A stretch of 64,000 nt of DNA from Gemmatimonadota bacterium (GTDB lineage Bacteria > Gemmatimonadota > Gemmatimonadetes > Gemmatimonadales > Gemmatimonadaceae). The stretch's first letter is position 1. Every line of letters starts with the position of its first letter. The notes under the pieces were generated by a model that worked only from the letters and a program-made list of their open reading frames with translations, searched no databases and had not been told where the DNA came from. Of this stretch, positions 33,638 through 51,432 are shown in pieces. The stretch spans positions 558,001-622,000 of the forward strand of contig JAIUOB010000003.1 of assembly GCA_020161135.1 (NCBI GenBank), given 5' to 3'. The position numbers and the translations under genes are program-made.

Positions 33638-34305
33638 AGCAGTCCTGCCTCCGCAAAGCTCACGTAGCGCCCGCGCCCCACGATGATGTGGTCGTGCACG
33701 GGAATGTCGAGCAACCGTCCAGCCGCCACCAACTGCGCCGTCACCGCGCGGTCCTCGGCGCTCGGCGTCGGGTCGCCACTCGGGTGGTTGTGCACGAGGA
33801 TCACCGCGGCGGCCCGCTCCGCGATGGCTTCCCGGAACACCTCCCGCGGATGCACGAGCGAGGCATCGAGCAGCCCGCGCGTGATGAGCACGTCGCGCTC
33901 GAGACGATGCTGCGCATCGAGGATGGCGACATGGAACTCCTCCACCGGCGCATCCTGGAGGCGTGGCGCGAACACGGCCGCCACGTCCCGCGGGCCACGC
34001 AACGGCGCCCCGGCCTCCCGTGCTTCGCCGGCCATGCGACGCCCAAGTTCGAGCGCTGCCTGCACCGACGCCGCGCGAGCGGCTCCCACTCCCGGCACCC
34101 GCGTCAGCGCGGCCGCCGGCATCGCGGCGAGTCGCCCGAGCGATCCGCCACACTGCTCGTACACCAACTGGGCGCTGGCGAGCACCGAATGGCGCCCCGA
34201 GCCCGACCCGAACACCATCACCAGCAGCTCAGGCACGCTGAGCGCCTGTGGTCCCAGGGCACGCAGCCGCTCACGTGGCCGATCTGTGACCGGCATCTCC
34301 CGCAT
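33634..34305 (-). CDS. radC: RadC/MPN-domain DNA repair-associated protein
   Basis: The N-terminus has the RadC pattern RPRERLRALGPQALSVPELL, then helix-hairpin-helix-like LTRVPGVGAARAASVQAALE, then the JAMM/MPN metal motif HNHPSGDPTPSAED with the upstream Glu in EEFHVAILD. ATG 34305 gives 223 residues; ATG 34296 is an alternative that starts nearer the conserved block. The biochemical role of RadC is not settled in the family. Overlaps rel by 4 bp. Confidence 0.93.
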   Translation of the reverse strand: MREMPVTDRPRERLRALGPQALSVPELLVMVFGSGSGRHSVLASAQLVYEQCGGSLGRLAAMPAAALTRVPGVGAARAASVQAALELGRRMAGEAREAGAPLRGPRDVAAVFAPRLQDAPVEEFHVAILDAQHRLERDVLITRGLLDASLVHPREVFREAIAERAAAVILVHNHPSGDPTPSAEDRAVTAQLVAAGRLLDIPVHDHIIVGRGRYVSFAEAGLL

Positions 34306-34534
34306 TGTATGACGGTGCGGGGGGGACTGGCTAGTCAGACCGTGGTCGCGCAGCAGTCGCGCCGCGCGCGGGCGACGCCTCGTGTGAGGTGGCATGGACG
34401 AACTCCGTGGCGGGATGCGGGGCGACGCGGCCCGAGGCCCCAACGACGCCGCCCGATCCCCACAGCATGTGGAGACCGGGCGGGATCGCTGCCATCGAAA
34501 GCGTGCAGCGCCGACCGAACTGTCGCGGAGCCGC
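34306..34534. other. Intergenic region between radC and the Gly/Tyr-rich protein gene
   Basis: 229 bp holding a terminator-like hairpin near the middle and a 7-G run close to the radC start. No further gene is supported. Confidence 0.6.
34449..34483 (-). terminator. Imperfect 16-bp hairpin downstream of the Gly/Tyr-rich protein gene
   Basis: CCGCCCG (34449-34455) pairs with CGGGCGG (34477-34483). Inner bases continue the stem with two mismatches to a GCA loop at 34465-34467. Likely ends the barrel-Gly/Tyr-rich operon before radC; no T-run. Confidence 0.5.
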
Positions 34535-35860
34535 TCAGCCGCCGCCGCGGGGCTTGGCTGTGCGCGCCTCGCCACCGCCGCCGCCACCGCCGACGCCACC
34601 GCCGCCGGAACTCGCGCCACCTGAGGTCCCGCCGCCAGACGAGGGCGCCGAGTAGCTGCCCCGGCCGTATCCTGACGAGGGACTGGTCGTGGTACGCGGC
34701 GTCGACGTGGAGCTGCCGCCGCGCGTGTAGCCGAGGCCGTTCACGGCCCGGCCGCGGACCGGCGCATTCGGGTCAACCGAAGGCCGCTCGATGATGATGA
34801 CCGGCTGCGACCCATAGTAGTTGCCGTAATAGCCGCCGCCGTAGCCCCAGCCCAGGCCTCCATTGCCGAAGCGAGAGAAGGCGAGGCCGTTCCGCCAGTA
34901 CGTGGGCCCCCACGGATCGAGCCCCGACCACCAGCCCATCCCATACGCGCCGTAGCCGTACGGGCCGTAGCAGAAATCGTCATCCAGGCGGCAGCGGCGA
35001 TCACGCCCCGGCACGCTCGCCACGCCCGCCGCACGCGTCTGGTCAAGAATCGGCTCGCCGAGATACTGCTGATCGGCCACCGGTGCACCGCGGCTGCCCA
35101 CCGAGAACGTCTGGGGATTGGACAACGCGACCATCAGGTCGAGAACACGCGGCGACATCCCCGCGTCCGCGAGCGCCACGAGCTGCTTGCCATCGATCGC
35201 GAAGGGCTGGCGCATCTCGGTGAGCCACGCCTCGGCGAGGCCGACCGGCGCGACCTTGGACAGCTCCAGCACGTGCGTCGGCGACACACGACCACTCACC
35301 GCGAGACGGGCCGTGGACGACGACGCCGCGTCGCCCAGCTCGCCCGCGAGTCGCTCCGTGGCCTCGGTATCGAAGCGGAAGCGCGCGACGGTGGTCATCG
35401 CGTTGGTGCCCACGTCCATGTGCTGCAGCTGCAACCACTGCCCCTCGGGCGTGATCGTCATCAGGGCGGCCTCGGTGCGCTTGATGTCGCGCGCGCAGCG
35501 CAGATCGGCACGCAGCACGAGGCGCGTCTCGCCGGCCACCCACTGGCTCGTTTCGGAGCCGGTGCAGTCATCGAGCGTGCGCGGCGCCGCACGGCCGGGG
35601 GCCGGGATCGCGATTGTCGCGAGGACGGTGTCGCGCACATACTGGCGGATGTCCACGCTGCCGGGCACGGTGCGCGACGGCACCACGCACGCGTGCGTGG
35701 GGACGGTGGGATCGGGCGTGGCGGGCGCCACACTGCGCCAGCACCCCATCCACGGCCGGAAGCGCGGGTCGGTGGCCCCGGGCGTCTGCGCATCGAGACG
35801 CGCGGCGCCAAGTACGGAGAGCAGCGTGACCGCTGTCAGGGAGAGTCGCGTGAAGGACAT
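34535..35860 (-). CDS. Secreted protein with Gly/Tyr-rich C-terminal tail
   Basis: 441-residue exported protein of unknown function. ATG 35860 has AGGAGG 8 bp upstream. Signal peptide LTAVTLLSVLGAARLDAQ. Residues ~25-270 are a globular region with several Cys (PWMGCWRSVAP, LDDCTGSETSQW, ADLRCARDIK). The rest is low-complexity: Tyr/Gly/Trp-rich (YGPYGYGAYGMGWWSGLDPW), then Ser/Thr/Gly repeats ending in a nearly pure Gly stretch. It follows the outer-membrane barrel gene by 12 bp and shares its operon. The tail suggests a surface or matrix role; no family recognised. Confidence 0.82.
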   Translation of the reverse strand: MSFTRLSLTAVTLLSVLGAARLDAQTPGATDPRFRPWMGCWRSVAPATPDPTVPTHACVVPSRTVPGSVDIRQYVRDTVLATIAIPAPGRAAPRTLDDCTGSETSQWVAGETRLVLRADLRCARDIKRTEAALMTITPEGQWLQLQHMDVGTNAMTTVARFRFDTEATERLAGELGDAASSSTARLAVSGRVSPTHVLELSKVAPVGLAEAWLTEMRQPFAIDGKQLVALADAGMSPRVLDLMVALSNPQTFSVGSRGAPVADQQYLGEPILDQTRAAGVASVPGRDRRCRLDDDFCYGPYGYGAYGMGWWSGLDPWGPTYWRNGLAFSRFGNGGLGWGYGGGYYGNYYGSQPVIIIERPSVDPNAPVRGRAVNGLGYTRGGSSTSTPRTTTSPSSGYGRGSYSAPSSGGGTSGGASSGGGGVGGGGGGGEARTAKPRGGG

Positions 35861-35872
35861 GCTGTGTTCCTC

Positions 35873-36628
35873 CTAGAAGCGGAAGGCGAGACCGGCCGTG
35901 AGGCCGACGCCGGAAAGTCCGATATTGCTGAAGCCTTCGAAGTCCCCGCGGAGCGGCGCCTGACTCACGTCGTAGCGCAACTCGGTGTTGAGCGCGACCT
36001 GCGGCGAGAGCGAGAAGGCGACGCCGCCCGCGGCGTAGCCCATGGCGGTCCACCCGTTGTCCTCGATGATCGACCGGAACACCGGGCGTGTTTCGCTCCC
36101 GAAGTCGACGAAGTCCCCCTCCTGGCGGAAACGCCAGTACATCGTGCCGCCACCTGCCGCGACGTACGGGACCATGCGGCTCGGCACCCACGCGTAACGC
36201 CCCACTGATCGTCCGGCCGGCCGCAGGTTCCAGCGCATGCCCAGCGTGACGGGCACCCGATCGAAACGCGTCTGCTGCTCGATGGGGCGATCGTTGTTGT
36301 CGACCCAGTCGCGGTATTCGGAGCCGGTGCGCCGCTTGTTCACCCCGACGCCGATCACGACCTCGGCGCGTGACGTGACCGCGACGCCGATATCCGCGGC
36401 GTAGGCGAGGCCGAGGTAGCTGTTGGGCCCGAGCGTGAGCTGCTCCGACGCGAAGTCGAAGACGCTGCCGGTCGCGTTGGGGCGACTCGCGCCGACGCGC
36501 AGCGCCAGCGTGCCCTTCGGGCGGGTGAAGAGGTACCCGTCACCACCGCGTTGCTGCGCGGAGACGGGAACATTCGAGAGCACCGTGAGTGCGGCGACCA
36601 GTGTCGCCACGGTGGAGCACCTGCGCAT
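35873..36628 (-). CDS. Outer-membrane beta-barrel protein
   Basis: 251-residue exported protein. ATG 36628 has AGGAGG 5 bp upstream. Signal peptide VATLVAALTVLSNVPVSAQ. The mature part alternates hydrophobic and polar residues in strand-like segments (TLALRVGASRPNATGS, YLGLAYAADIGVAV, ELRYDVSQAPLRGDF) and ends AGLAFRF, the aromatic C-terminus expected for Bam-assembled barrels. About 10 strands can be imagined. Specific ligand unknown; cotranscribed with the Gly/Tyr-rich secreted protein. Confidence 0.85.
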   Translation of the reverse strand: MRRCSTVATLVAALTVLSNVPVSAQQRGGDGYLFTRPKGTLALRVGASRPNATGSVFDFASEQLTLGPNSYLGLAYAADIGVAVTSRAEVVIGVGVNKRRTGSEYRDWVDNNDRPIEQQTRFDRVPVTLGMRWNLRPAGRSVGRYAWVPSRMVPYVAAGGGTMYWRFRQEGDFVDFGSETRPVFRSIIEDNGWTAMGYAAGGVAFSLSPQVALNTELRYDVSQAPLRGDFEGFSNIGLSGVGLTAGLAFRF

Positions 36629-36967
36629 TTGGGCCTCCTGAGGGAGACGTCGCTGGCATCCTGCGGATGCGTACCCCTGCAATACCGTGAGTTCCGGGGC
36701 GGCCGTCAATAGCCAGTTGGCCCTTCCTGGCCGTCACGTCGTCCCATGTGCTCCCCCGGACGTCCCGGCGCGGCGCCCTTCCACGCCGGCTCCGGCCGGC
36801 CCGCTCCGCTCTGCCACGCCGGGACGTCCGGTCCCAGCCTGAGCGAGCCTACGCAGCACCGTCACCCAAACGTCAGCGGGGCGCCCCGTGTGGAGCGCCC
36901 CGTGGACCTCATGGCTTTGGAATCCGCGGCGGCGCGATGACGCGCCACCCGCCGACCCATCTCGGAC
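36629..36967. other. Intergenic region between secA and the barrel gene, with inverted repeat
   Basis: 339 bp with no supported gene. It holds a perfect 15-bp inverted repeat (36756-36770 and 36817-36831, CCGGACGTCCCGGCG and its complement) with 46 bp between. A smaller GCCGG/CCGGC hairpin lies inside. It probably includes the secA transcription end and the promoter for the barrel operon, but I cannot place a promoter with confidence. Confidence 0.6.
36756..36831. repeat. Perfect 15-bp inverted repeat enclosing a smaller hairpin
   Basis: Arms at 36756-36770 and 36817-36831 are exact reverse complements. The 46-bp interior contains GCCGGCTCCGGCCGGC, able to form its own stem. A long-range stem of this kind between two genes may be a terminator, an RNA-processing site or one copy of a dispersed palindromic element. 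Confidence 0.75.
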
Positions 36968-40264
<3,297 letters not shown>

Positions 40265-40320
40265 GGAAACCTCGACGACCTCAAGACGAGGGCCCGGACC
40301 GGACCGCTCGCCTCGCGCCG

Positions 40321-40944
40321 TCAGGCGCCCGCGTGCGGAGACTCCAGTACCGATGCCCGGGAATGCTCCAGATACAGCCCGGTGGATGCGATGTACGCCG
40401 CCACGGCGTCCGGGACGAACCCGCGAAGGGATCGGCCGGCACGGACCCGTGCCCTGATTTCGGTTGATGACACGTCGACCCGGCGTGTGGGCAGACGCTG
40501 CACCGTGGCGTGCACGCCAGCCGGCAGTGCCGTCGATGCCTCGCCCCGGGTCAGCACGACCAGCTCGACCATCGCGAGCAGGCGCGCCGGCTCCCGCCAG
40601 CGGGGCAGCGTCGGCAGCACATCGTCGCCGACCAGCAGGTGGAGTCGCGCAGCGGGGTGACGACGCTGCACATCCTCCACGGTGTCAACCATGAAAGATA
40701 ACCCGCCCCGCTCGACCTCGACCGGATCGACCTCGATGCCCGGCAGATCCGCGAAACAGGCGCGGGTCATGGCAAGACGATCGGCGGCCGGGGTCTGCTG
40801 TCCCTGCTTGAGCGGCTGCGTGCCGGCAGGCACCACCAGCAGTCGATCGAGCGCGAGGGCCTCGAACGCATCCTGCGCGATCAGCAGGTGCCCGACATGC
40901 GGCGGATCGAAGCTGCCGCCGAGGAGGCCGATGCGTTGGGACAC
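40321..40944 (-). CDS. nadD: Nicotinate-nucleotide adenylyltransferase
   Basis: Converts nicotinate mononucleotide to nicotinate adenine dinucleotide in NAD synthesis. The nucleotidyltransferase motif is GLLGGSFDPPHVGHLLIA at the N-terminus, and the C-terminal signature is VDVSSTEIRARVRAG. GTG 40944 with GGAGG 5 bp upstream gives 207 residues, the usual size. The frame is open further upstream, but that part lies in bamD. Follows bamD by 26 bp. Confidence 0.96.
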   Translation of the reverse strand: MSQRIGLLGGSFDPPHVGHLLIAQDAFEALALDRLLVVPAGTQPLKQGQQTPAADRLAMTRACFADLPGIEVDPVEVERGGLSFMVDTVEDVQRRHPAARLHLLVGDDVLPTLPRWREPARLLAMVELVVLTRGEASTALPAGVHATVQRLPTRRVDVSSTEIRARVRAGRSLRGFVPDAVAAYIASTGLYLEHSRASVLESPHAGA

Positions 40945-40970
40945 GTCGCCTCCGGGAGGCGCGGGGTGGG

Positions 40971-41852
40971 TCAGCGCCCGCGCGGGGCGGGGCGCGGCAG
41001 GGTCGCGGCGACGGCGCCGGGTGCCCCCTGCGGGGACCCGGTGGCGCGGACGGTCGTGTCGGCCGGCGCCTTGCCGCAGGCGCCCGTGACCTCGGCGTCG
41101 CCGGGGTAGGCCTTCCACATGGCCGTGCAGGTCTCGGCGGCGTCCTCGGTCCAGCGGATCTTCTTGTACAGCTCGTGCAGGCGGAGCCACGCGAGACGCG
41201 CCGCCTTGGTGGACGGGTACGTCTGCACCACGTCCTTGTAGTAGATGATCGCCGGGTCGACCGAGCGGCGAACCTTCTGATAGTGCACGCCGATCAGGTA
41301 GTCCTTCTCGGCGAACCACTCCTCGAGCTGGGCGATGCGGCGCTTGGCCTCCTCACCCTCCTTCGCGTCCGGGTACGACGAGAGGAGCGCGCGCAGGATC
41401 GACGCAGCCTTCTGCCCCTGCTCCGGGTCGAGCACGGGGCGTCGCCAGAGACTCTGGTAGGCGCGCCCGGTGCCGAGCATCGCGGCCGGCGCCAGGGTGT
41501 CTTCCGGGAAGCCATCGGTGAGGCGTTCAAACGCCTGCGCCGCCAGCAGGTACTCGTGGCGCCGCTCGTGGGTCAGCGCCAGCCAGTAGAACGCCGGCGC
41601 GAGCAACGGGTCGCGAGCCGAGAGGTCGTTGGTGAGCTTCTCGAACCCGGCCTGGGCGTCTTCCCAGTGCTTGCGCTCGAACTCGAGCAGCGACGCCCGG
41701 AAGAGCGCCTCCGGCGTGGCGAAGTCGCGCGGCTGGAAGCCGCGACCACACCCCACCATGGTGGCGGCGAAGCCCAGAAGGACGAGGAAGCGCCAGTCGA
41801 GGCGCGCAGTGCGCGAGGTACCCATGCGCCCGGACGTACCCGGCTCGGTCAT
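40971..41852 (-). CDS. bamD: Outer membrane assembly lipoprotein BamD
   Basis: Essential lipoprotein of the beta-barrel assembly machine. The signal is WRFLVLLGFAATMVGC with a lipobox Cys. TPR-type helices follow (LFRASLLEFERKHWEDAQAG, FYWLALTHERRHEYLLAAQA, DPAIIYYKDVVQTYPSTKAA). 293 residues with a Pro/Ala-rich tail. ATG 41852 is listed; ATG 41825 would shorten the tail before the signal peptide. Positioned next to nadD and the sugar operon. Confidence 0.93.
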   Translation of the reverse strand: MTEPGTSGRMGTSRTARLDWRFLVLLGFAATMVGCGRGFQPRDFATPEALFRASLLEFERKHWEDAQAGFEKLTNDLSARDPLLAPAFYWLALTHERRHEYLLAAQAFERLTDGFPEDTLAPAAMLGTGRAYQSLWRRPVLDPEQGQKAASILRALLSSYPDAKEGEEAKRRIAQLEEWFAEKDYLIGVHYQKVRRSVDPAIIYYKDVVQTYPSTKAARLAWLRLHELYKKIRWTEDAAETCTAMWKAYPGDAEVTGACGKAPADTTVRATGSPQGAPGAVAATLPRPAPRGR

Positions 41853-41892
41853 GCGGGATCCATTGGGGACGAGTGCGGGGCGCGCGGGACGC

Positions 41893-43251
41893 TCACGCCC
41901 CCGCCCCCAACACCTTGATGCCCGACGACAGCGTGACCACGCGCGCCGCGCCCGGCGTCAGGCCGGCGGTCACGTTCCGGGTGTCGACCACGAGCGAGGC
42001 GCGATCGAGCACGCGCTGGTAGTCGACGTTGCGATGGTCGGTGACCACCACGACGGCATCGGCCCAGCGCAGCATCTCATCGCTCAGGTCGACGCCGGCG
42101 CGGCTGTGCCCGTCCTCCCGGAAGGAGGCCACGAACGGATCGTGGAACTCGACGTGCGCGCCGCGCTCCTCGAGGAGGCGGATGACGTCGAGCGCCGGGC
42201 TCTCGCGCACGTCATCGATGTCGCGCTTGTACGCGACGCCGAGGACGAGAATGCGGCTGCCATGCACGGCCTTGCGCACGGCATTGAGTGCGTCGGCCAC
42301 CTTCTGCACGACCCACTCGGGCATGTGCGAGTTGATCTCGCTGGCCAGGTCGATGAAGCGCGTCTTGTAGTTGAGCGTCCGCATCTTCCACGCGAGGTAG
42401 TGCGGGTCGAGCGGGATGCAGTGACCGCCGATGCCGGGGCCCGGCGTGAACTTCATGAAGCCGAACGGCTTGGTGGCCGCGGCGTCGATGACCTCCCACA
42501 CGTCGACGTTGAGCTTGTCGCACATGATGGCGATCTCGTTCACGAGGCCGATGTTCACCGCCCGGAACGTGTTCTCGAGCAGCTTGACCAGCTCGGCCGC
42601 CTCGGGCGATGCCACCGGCACCACGGTGTCGATGCAGCTCGCGTAGAGCGCCTGCGCGACCTCGACGCAGGCCGACGTGATGCCACCAACCACCTTGGGC
42701 GTGTTCTTCGTGTTGTAGACGGCGTTGCCCGGATCGACGCGCTCGGGGCTGAACGCGACAAAGATGTCCGTGCCGACCGTGAGCCCCTGCGCCTCGAGAC
42801 GCGGCTGCAGCAGTTCGCGCGTCGTGCCGGGATACGTCGTGCTTTCGAGCACCACACACATGCCGGGGTGCGCCTGGCGCGCGATGGCGTCGGCGGCGCT
42901 GAGCACGAACGCCATGTCCGGGTCACGCGTCTTGGACAGCGGCGTGGGCACCGCGATGGACACCGCGTCGCACTCCTTGAGCCGCGCTTCGACGTTGGTG
43001 GCGACGAACTTGCCGTCGCGCACCGCTTCGGCCACGACCGACGCCGGGATGTCCTGGATGTGAGATTCGCCGGCCATGAGCAGGTCGATGACCCGCTGGC
43101 TGACGTCGTACCCGATGACCCGGAAGCCCGCGTGCACGAACTCCATCGCCAGCGGCAGGCCGACGTAGCCGAGGCCGACGACCCCGACCACCGCCGAACG
43201 ATCGGCGATGCGGGCGCGAAGCTGGTCCTTCATGGACGACGACTGACTCAC
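41893..43251 (-). CDS. wbpA: UDP-N-acetylglucosamine 6-dehydrogenase (WbpA type)
   Basis: Nucleotide-sugar dehydrogenase that oxidises C6 of UDP-GlcNAc to the uronic acid in UDP-ManNAc(3NAc)A synthesis. NAD-binding motif is GVVGLGYVGLPLAMEF. The active-site region is FTPGPGIGGHCIPLDPHYLA (catalytic Cys in GGHC). The C-terminal domain has LGVAYKRDIDDVRESPALDV. I chose GTG 43251, with GAGGA 7 bp upstream, over TTG 43257. It follows the aminotransferase gene by 10 bp in the wbp-like run. Substrate is assigned from family and neighbours. Confidence 0.9.
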   Translation of the reverse strand: MSQSSSMKDQLRARIADRSAVVGVVGLGYVGLPLAMEFVHAGFRVIGYDVSQRVIDLLMAGESHIQDIPASVVAEAVRDGKFVATNVEARLKECDAVSIAVPTPLSKTRDPDMAFVLSAADAIARQAHPGMCVVLESTTYPGTTRELLQPRLEAQGLTVGTDIFVAFSPERVDPGNAVYNTKNTPKVVGGITSACVEVAQALYASCIDTVVPVASPEAAELVKLLENTFRAVNIGLVNEIAIMCDKLNVDVWEVIDAAATKPFGFMKFTPGPGIGGHCIPLDPHYLAWKMRTLNYKTRFIDLASEINSHMPEWVVQKVADALNAVRKAVHGSRILVLGVAYKRDIDDVRESPALDVIRLLEERGAHVEFHDPFVASFREDGHSRAGVDLSDEMLRWADAVVVVTDHRNVDYQRVLDRASLVVDTRNVTAGLTPGAARVVTLSSGIKVLGAGA

Positions 43252-43261
43252 GGACAAATCC

Positions 43262-44374
43262 TCACCGGGCGTAGTAGGACCGGACCGCCGACACCACCTC
43301 GTCGAGCTGGGCGGCGGTCAGTTCCGGATAGATGGGGAGCGACAGCACCTCGCGCGACGCCCGCTCCGACTCGGGGAACTGCCCCTCGCGGTAGCCCAGA
43401 TAGGCAAAGCACGGCTGCAGGTGCAGCGCCAGCGGATAGTACACGGAGTGCCCGATCCCGCGCGCCTTCAGGTGCGCCTGGAGGCCATCGCGGTCGGACA
43501 CCCGGATCGTGTACTGGTTGTAGATCGAAGTATTGGACGGCTCGACCCACGGGGTGGTCACCTCGGGGACGTCCGCGAAGGCCGCATCGTAAAATGCCGC
43601 GTTCTTGCGCCGGGCGGCGCTCCAGCCCGCCAGGTGCGGCAACTTGGCCTTGAGCACCGCCGCCTGCAGGGTGTCCAGGCGGCTGTTGTAGCCTACCATC
43701 TCGTGGAAATAGGTCCGGCGCCCCCCGTGGGTCCGCAGCTTCATGAGCGTCTCGAAGAGCGCCTCATCCTGCGTGACCATCATGCCGCCGTCCCCGTAGC
43801 CACCCAGGTTCTTCGACGGGAAGAAGCTGAACGTGCCGATGGCAGCCGCCTCCCCGGCCATGACCGTCCGGCCGTCGATGACCCGGCTGGCGCCGATCGA
43901 CTGGGCCGCGTCCTCGATGACCGGCACCCCGCCGGCGGCCGCCGTGATCTGCTCGATGGCGGCCATCTGACCGAACAGGTCGACCGCGATGACGGCCTTG
44001 GTCTTCGGTCCGATCGCTGCTGCCACCTGCTCCGGCGCGATGTTGAAGGTGCGGGGCTCGATGTCGACGAACACGGGACGGGCGCCCTGGTTGTGCACCG
44101 CCCCGGCCGTGGCGAAGAAGGTGAACGGCGTCGTCACAACCTCGTCACCGGCCCCCACACCGAGCGCCCGCAGCGCGAGCAGCAGGGCGTCGGTGCCATT
44201 GGCGCACCCGACGGCGAAGCGCGACTGCGACAGCCCGGCGACCTGGCACTCGAGTTGCCCGACCTCCTCGCCGAGGATGAACGTCTGCTGGTCGACGACG
44301 TGCATGAGCGCCGCCACCACGTCGTCGCGGATGGTCGCGTGCTGCGCCTTCAGGTCGAGCAGGGGAACGGCCAT
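43262..44374 (-). CDS. wbpE: DegT/DnrJ aminotransferase (WbpE type)
   Basis: PLP enzyme that transaminates the 3-keto sugar, expected product UDP-GlcNAc(3NH2)A. 370 residues. The PLP-binding lysine is in FFPSKNLGGYGDGGMMV, the DegT phosphate-binding area is ANGTDALLLALRAL, and PVIEDAAQSIGA holds the pyridine-contact Asp. Between wbpA and wbpB in order, matching the P. aeruginosa O-antigen pathway set. Confidence 0.93.
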   Translation of the reverse strand: MAVPLLDLKAQHATIRDDVVAALMHVVDQQTFILGEEVGQLECQVAGLSQSRFAVGCANGTDALLLALRALGVGAGDEVVTTPFTFFATAGAVHNQGARPVFVDIEPRTFNIAPEQVAAAIGPKTKAVIAVDLFGQMAAIEQITAAAGGVPVIEDAAQSIGASRVIDGRTVMAGEAAAIGTFSFFPSKNLGGYGDGGMMVTQDEALFETLMKLRTHGGRRTYFHEMVGYNSRLDTLQAAVLKAKLPHLAGWSAARRKNAAFYDAAFADVPEVTTPWVEPSNTSIYNQYTIRVSDRDGLQAHLKARGIGHSVYYPLALHLQPCFAYLGYREGQFPESERASREVLSLPIYPELTAAQLDEVVSAVRSYYAR

Positions 44375-44393
44375 GGAAACGTCCGAAAGAAGG

Positions 44394-45455
44394 TCAGAGG
44401 CTGACGCGAAGCGGCAGCGGCACGTCGTGCCCCGTCTTCGCCGACTCGTAGATGCCCAGAATCAGTTCGAGCGACTTGCGACCGGCGCGCCCGTCGGTGT
44501 CGGGGCGCGCCTCGCCGCGCAGCACCGCCACCACGTTGCGGTAGTAGCCCTCGTGCCCGAACCCGTAGACGCTGGGGGGATTGGTGTTCGCCTGGTCGAC
44601 CAGCTTGTCGTCGTCGTCGTAGTCGGCGAACTGCCAGTGCTCCACCTTGTTCACCGCGGTACCGCCGATCTTCACCGTTCCCTTCTCGCCGAGGATCGTG
44701 ATCGACCCTTCGAGGTTCTTGGGATAGGTGAGCATCGTGACTTCGATGGTGCCCAGCGCGCCCGACCGGAAGCGCAGCACGGCCACGCCGCTGTCTTCGG
44801 CCTCGATGCGCCGCGCCAGCGTGGCGGTCTTGGCCATCACGCTCTCCACCGGCCCCACCAGCCACTGGATGAGGTCGACGTAGTGCGACGCCTGGTTCAT
44901 GAACGCCCCGCCGTCGAACTCCCACGTGCCGCGCCACGGCGCCTGGTCGTAGTAGTCCTGCGGTCGCGTCCAGCGGACGGTGCAGTTCGCCATGTAGATG
45001 CGGCCAAAGCGCCCACGATCGATCGCGCGCTTGAGCAGCACGATGGGGGGATTGAGCCGGTTCTGCTTGACGACGAACAGCTGCACGTGATGATCGTCGC
45101 ACGCCTGCACCAACGCGTCCGCCGCCGCCAACGAGATGGCCATCGGCTTCTCGCTGATGACATGCCGCCCGGCGCGCGCGGCGAGGATGCCATGCTGTGG
45201 ATGTAACCCGCTGGGCGTGGCGATGGTCACGGCGTCGCACGGCACCTCCGCCAGCATCTGCTCGTAGCTGGTGAAGTGCGGAATGCCGAACTCGCGCCCC
45301 GCCGCCTCGGCGCGCTCGGGCACCACATCACACACCGCGACCAGTTGCAGGTCGGGGATCTTGGCCATGGCGTCGAAGTGATTGCGCGCGATGCGTCCAC
45401 AGCCCACCAGGGCCACACGGATCGGCCGATCCGTCGGAATCAGCGGTGCGCTCAT
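44394..45455 (-). CDS. wbpB: Gfo/Idh/MocA oxidoreductase (WbpB type)
   Basis: Oxidises the 3-OH of the UDP-GlcNAc acid to the 3-keto form in the di-N-acetyl sugar pathway. N-terminal Rossmann fold [17 protein letters not shown], then the family motif [18 protein letters not shown]. 353 residues from ATG 45455, which overlaps the acetyltransferase stop as ATGA. WbpB in this pathway uses bound NAD and 2-oxoglutarate. Assignment rests on the neighbours; the family alone would only say oxidoreductase. Confidence 0.87.
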   Translation of the reverse strand: MSAPLIPTDRPIRVALVGCGRIARNHFDAMAKIPDLQLVAVCDVVPERAEAAGREFGIPHFTSYEQMLAEVPCDAVTIATPSGLHPQHGILAARAGRHVISEKPMAISLAAADALVQACDDHHVQLFVVKQNRLNPPIVLLKRAIDRGRFGRIYMANCTVRWTRPQDYYDQAPWRGTWEFDGGAFMNQASHYVDLIQWLVGPVESVMAKTATLARRIEAEDSGVAVLRFRSGALGTIEVTMLTYPKNLEGSITILGEKGTVKIGGTAVNKVEHWQFADYDDDDKLVDQANTNPPSVYGFGHEGYYRNVVAVLRGEARPDTDGRAGRKSLELILGIYESAKTGHDVPLPLRVSL

Positions 45456-46122
45456 ACCCCGCCCTCCATCGGTGTGACCACATCGCCCACGCGACGATAC
45501 GTGGCGCCCGTGCCCGGACAACGCAGCACCTCGACTCCGGCGCCGTCCGTCCCGACCGATTCGAGGCGGTGTCCCGCCTCGGACATCCACCCGATGCGGC
45601 GCGCCGGCACGCCCGCCATGAGCGCGTAGTCCGGGACGTCGCGCGTCACCACCGCGCCTGCGCCGATGAACGCATAGCGACCGATCGTGACGCCGCAAAC
45701 GATGGTGGCGTTCGCGCCGATGCTCGCACCGCGCGCGACCCGCGTGGCGCGATACTCGTCCTTGCGCGAGACCGCGCTCCGCGGATTCATCACGTTCGTG
45801 AAGACCATCGAGGGGCCGCAGAACACGTCGTCCTCGAGCGTCACGCCCTCGTACAGCGACACGTTGTTCTGGATCTTGCAGTTGTCGCCGATGACCACGC
45901 CGGGCATGACCACCACATTCTGCCCCAGCGAACAGCGCGCACCGACCCGCGCGCGGGGGTTCACGTGACAGAAGTGCCAGATGCGCGAAGCCGCGCCGAT
46001 CTCGGCGTCGGCGTCGACGTACGCGGACTCGTGGACCAAGGCACCCGCCCCCAGACGCGCCTCGGGCGAGACATGCGCCTCACCGGCGCGCGCCACCATG
46101 CCCGCGGGCACTGTCACGGTCG

Positions 46123-46126
<4 letters not shown>
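45452..46126 (-). CDS. wbpD: Hexapeptide N-acetyltransferase (WbpD type)
   Basis: Left-handed beta-helix acetyltransferase that acetylates the 3-amino group. Hexapeptide repeats run from about residue 20 to 170 ([60 protein letters not shown]). 224 residues from GTG 46126, which overlaps the carB stop as GTGA. The position between carB and wbpB is compact and translationally coupled. A short C-terminal tail (about 40 residues) follows the helix. Confidence 0.9.
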
Positions 46127-51342
<5,216 letters not shown>

Positions 51343-51376
51343 TCACCAACTCCCGATTCGCGTCATCGGATACACG

Positions 51377-51412
51377 ACGCGGGGAGACCGCCATGCAGCG
51401 AGCTCCCCGCGT
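51377..51412 (-). terminator. 10-bp hairpin downstream of rpmB
   Basis: ACGCGGGGAG (51377-51386) pairs perfectly with CTCCCCGCGT (51403-51412) across a 16-base loop, in the 126-bp gap between rpmB and gmd. Probable end of the ribosomal operon; it lacks a T-run on either side. Confidence 0.55.
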
Positions 51413-51432
51413 GTGCCTGCCGAGGCAGGAGA

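Noticed and set aside
31457..34153. A longer rel with about 170 extra N-terminal residues
   Set aside because: The extension overlaps radC in another frame and has a random Arg/Gly/Ala composition. GTG 33637 with GTGA coupling fits.
34314..34325. A 7-G run near the radC start as a second phase-variable tract
   Set aside because: Too short to be notable in a GC-rich genome, and no promoter elements flank it.
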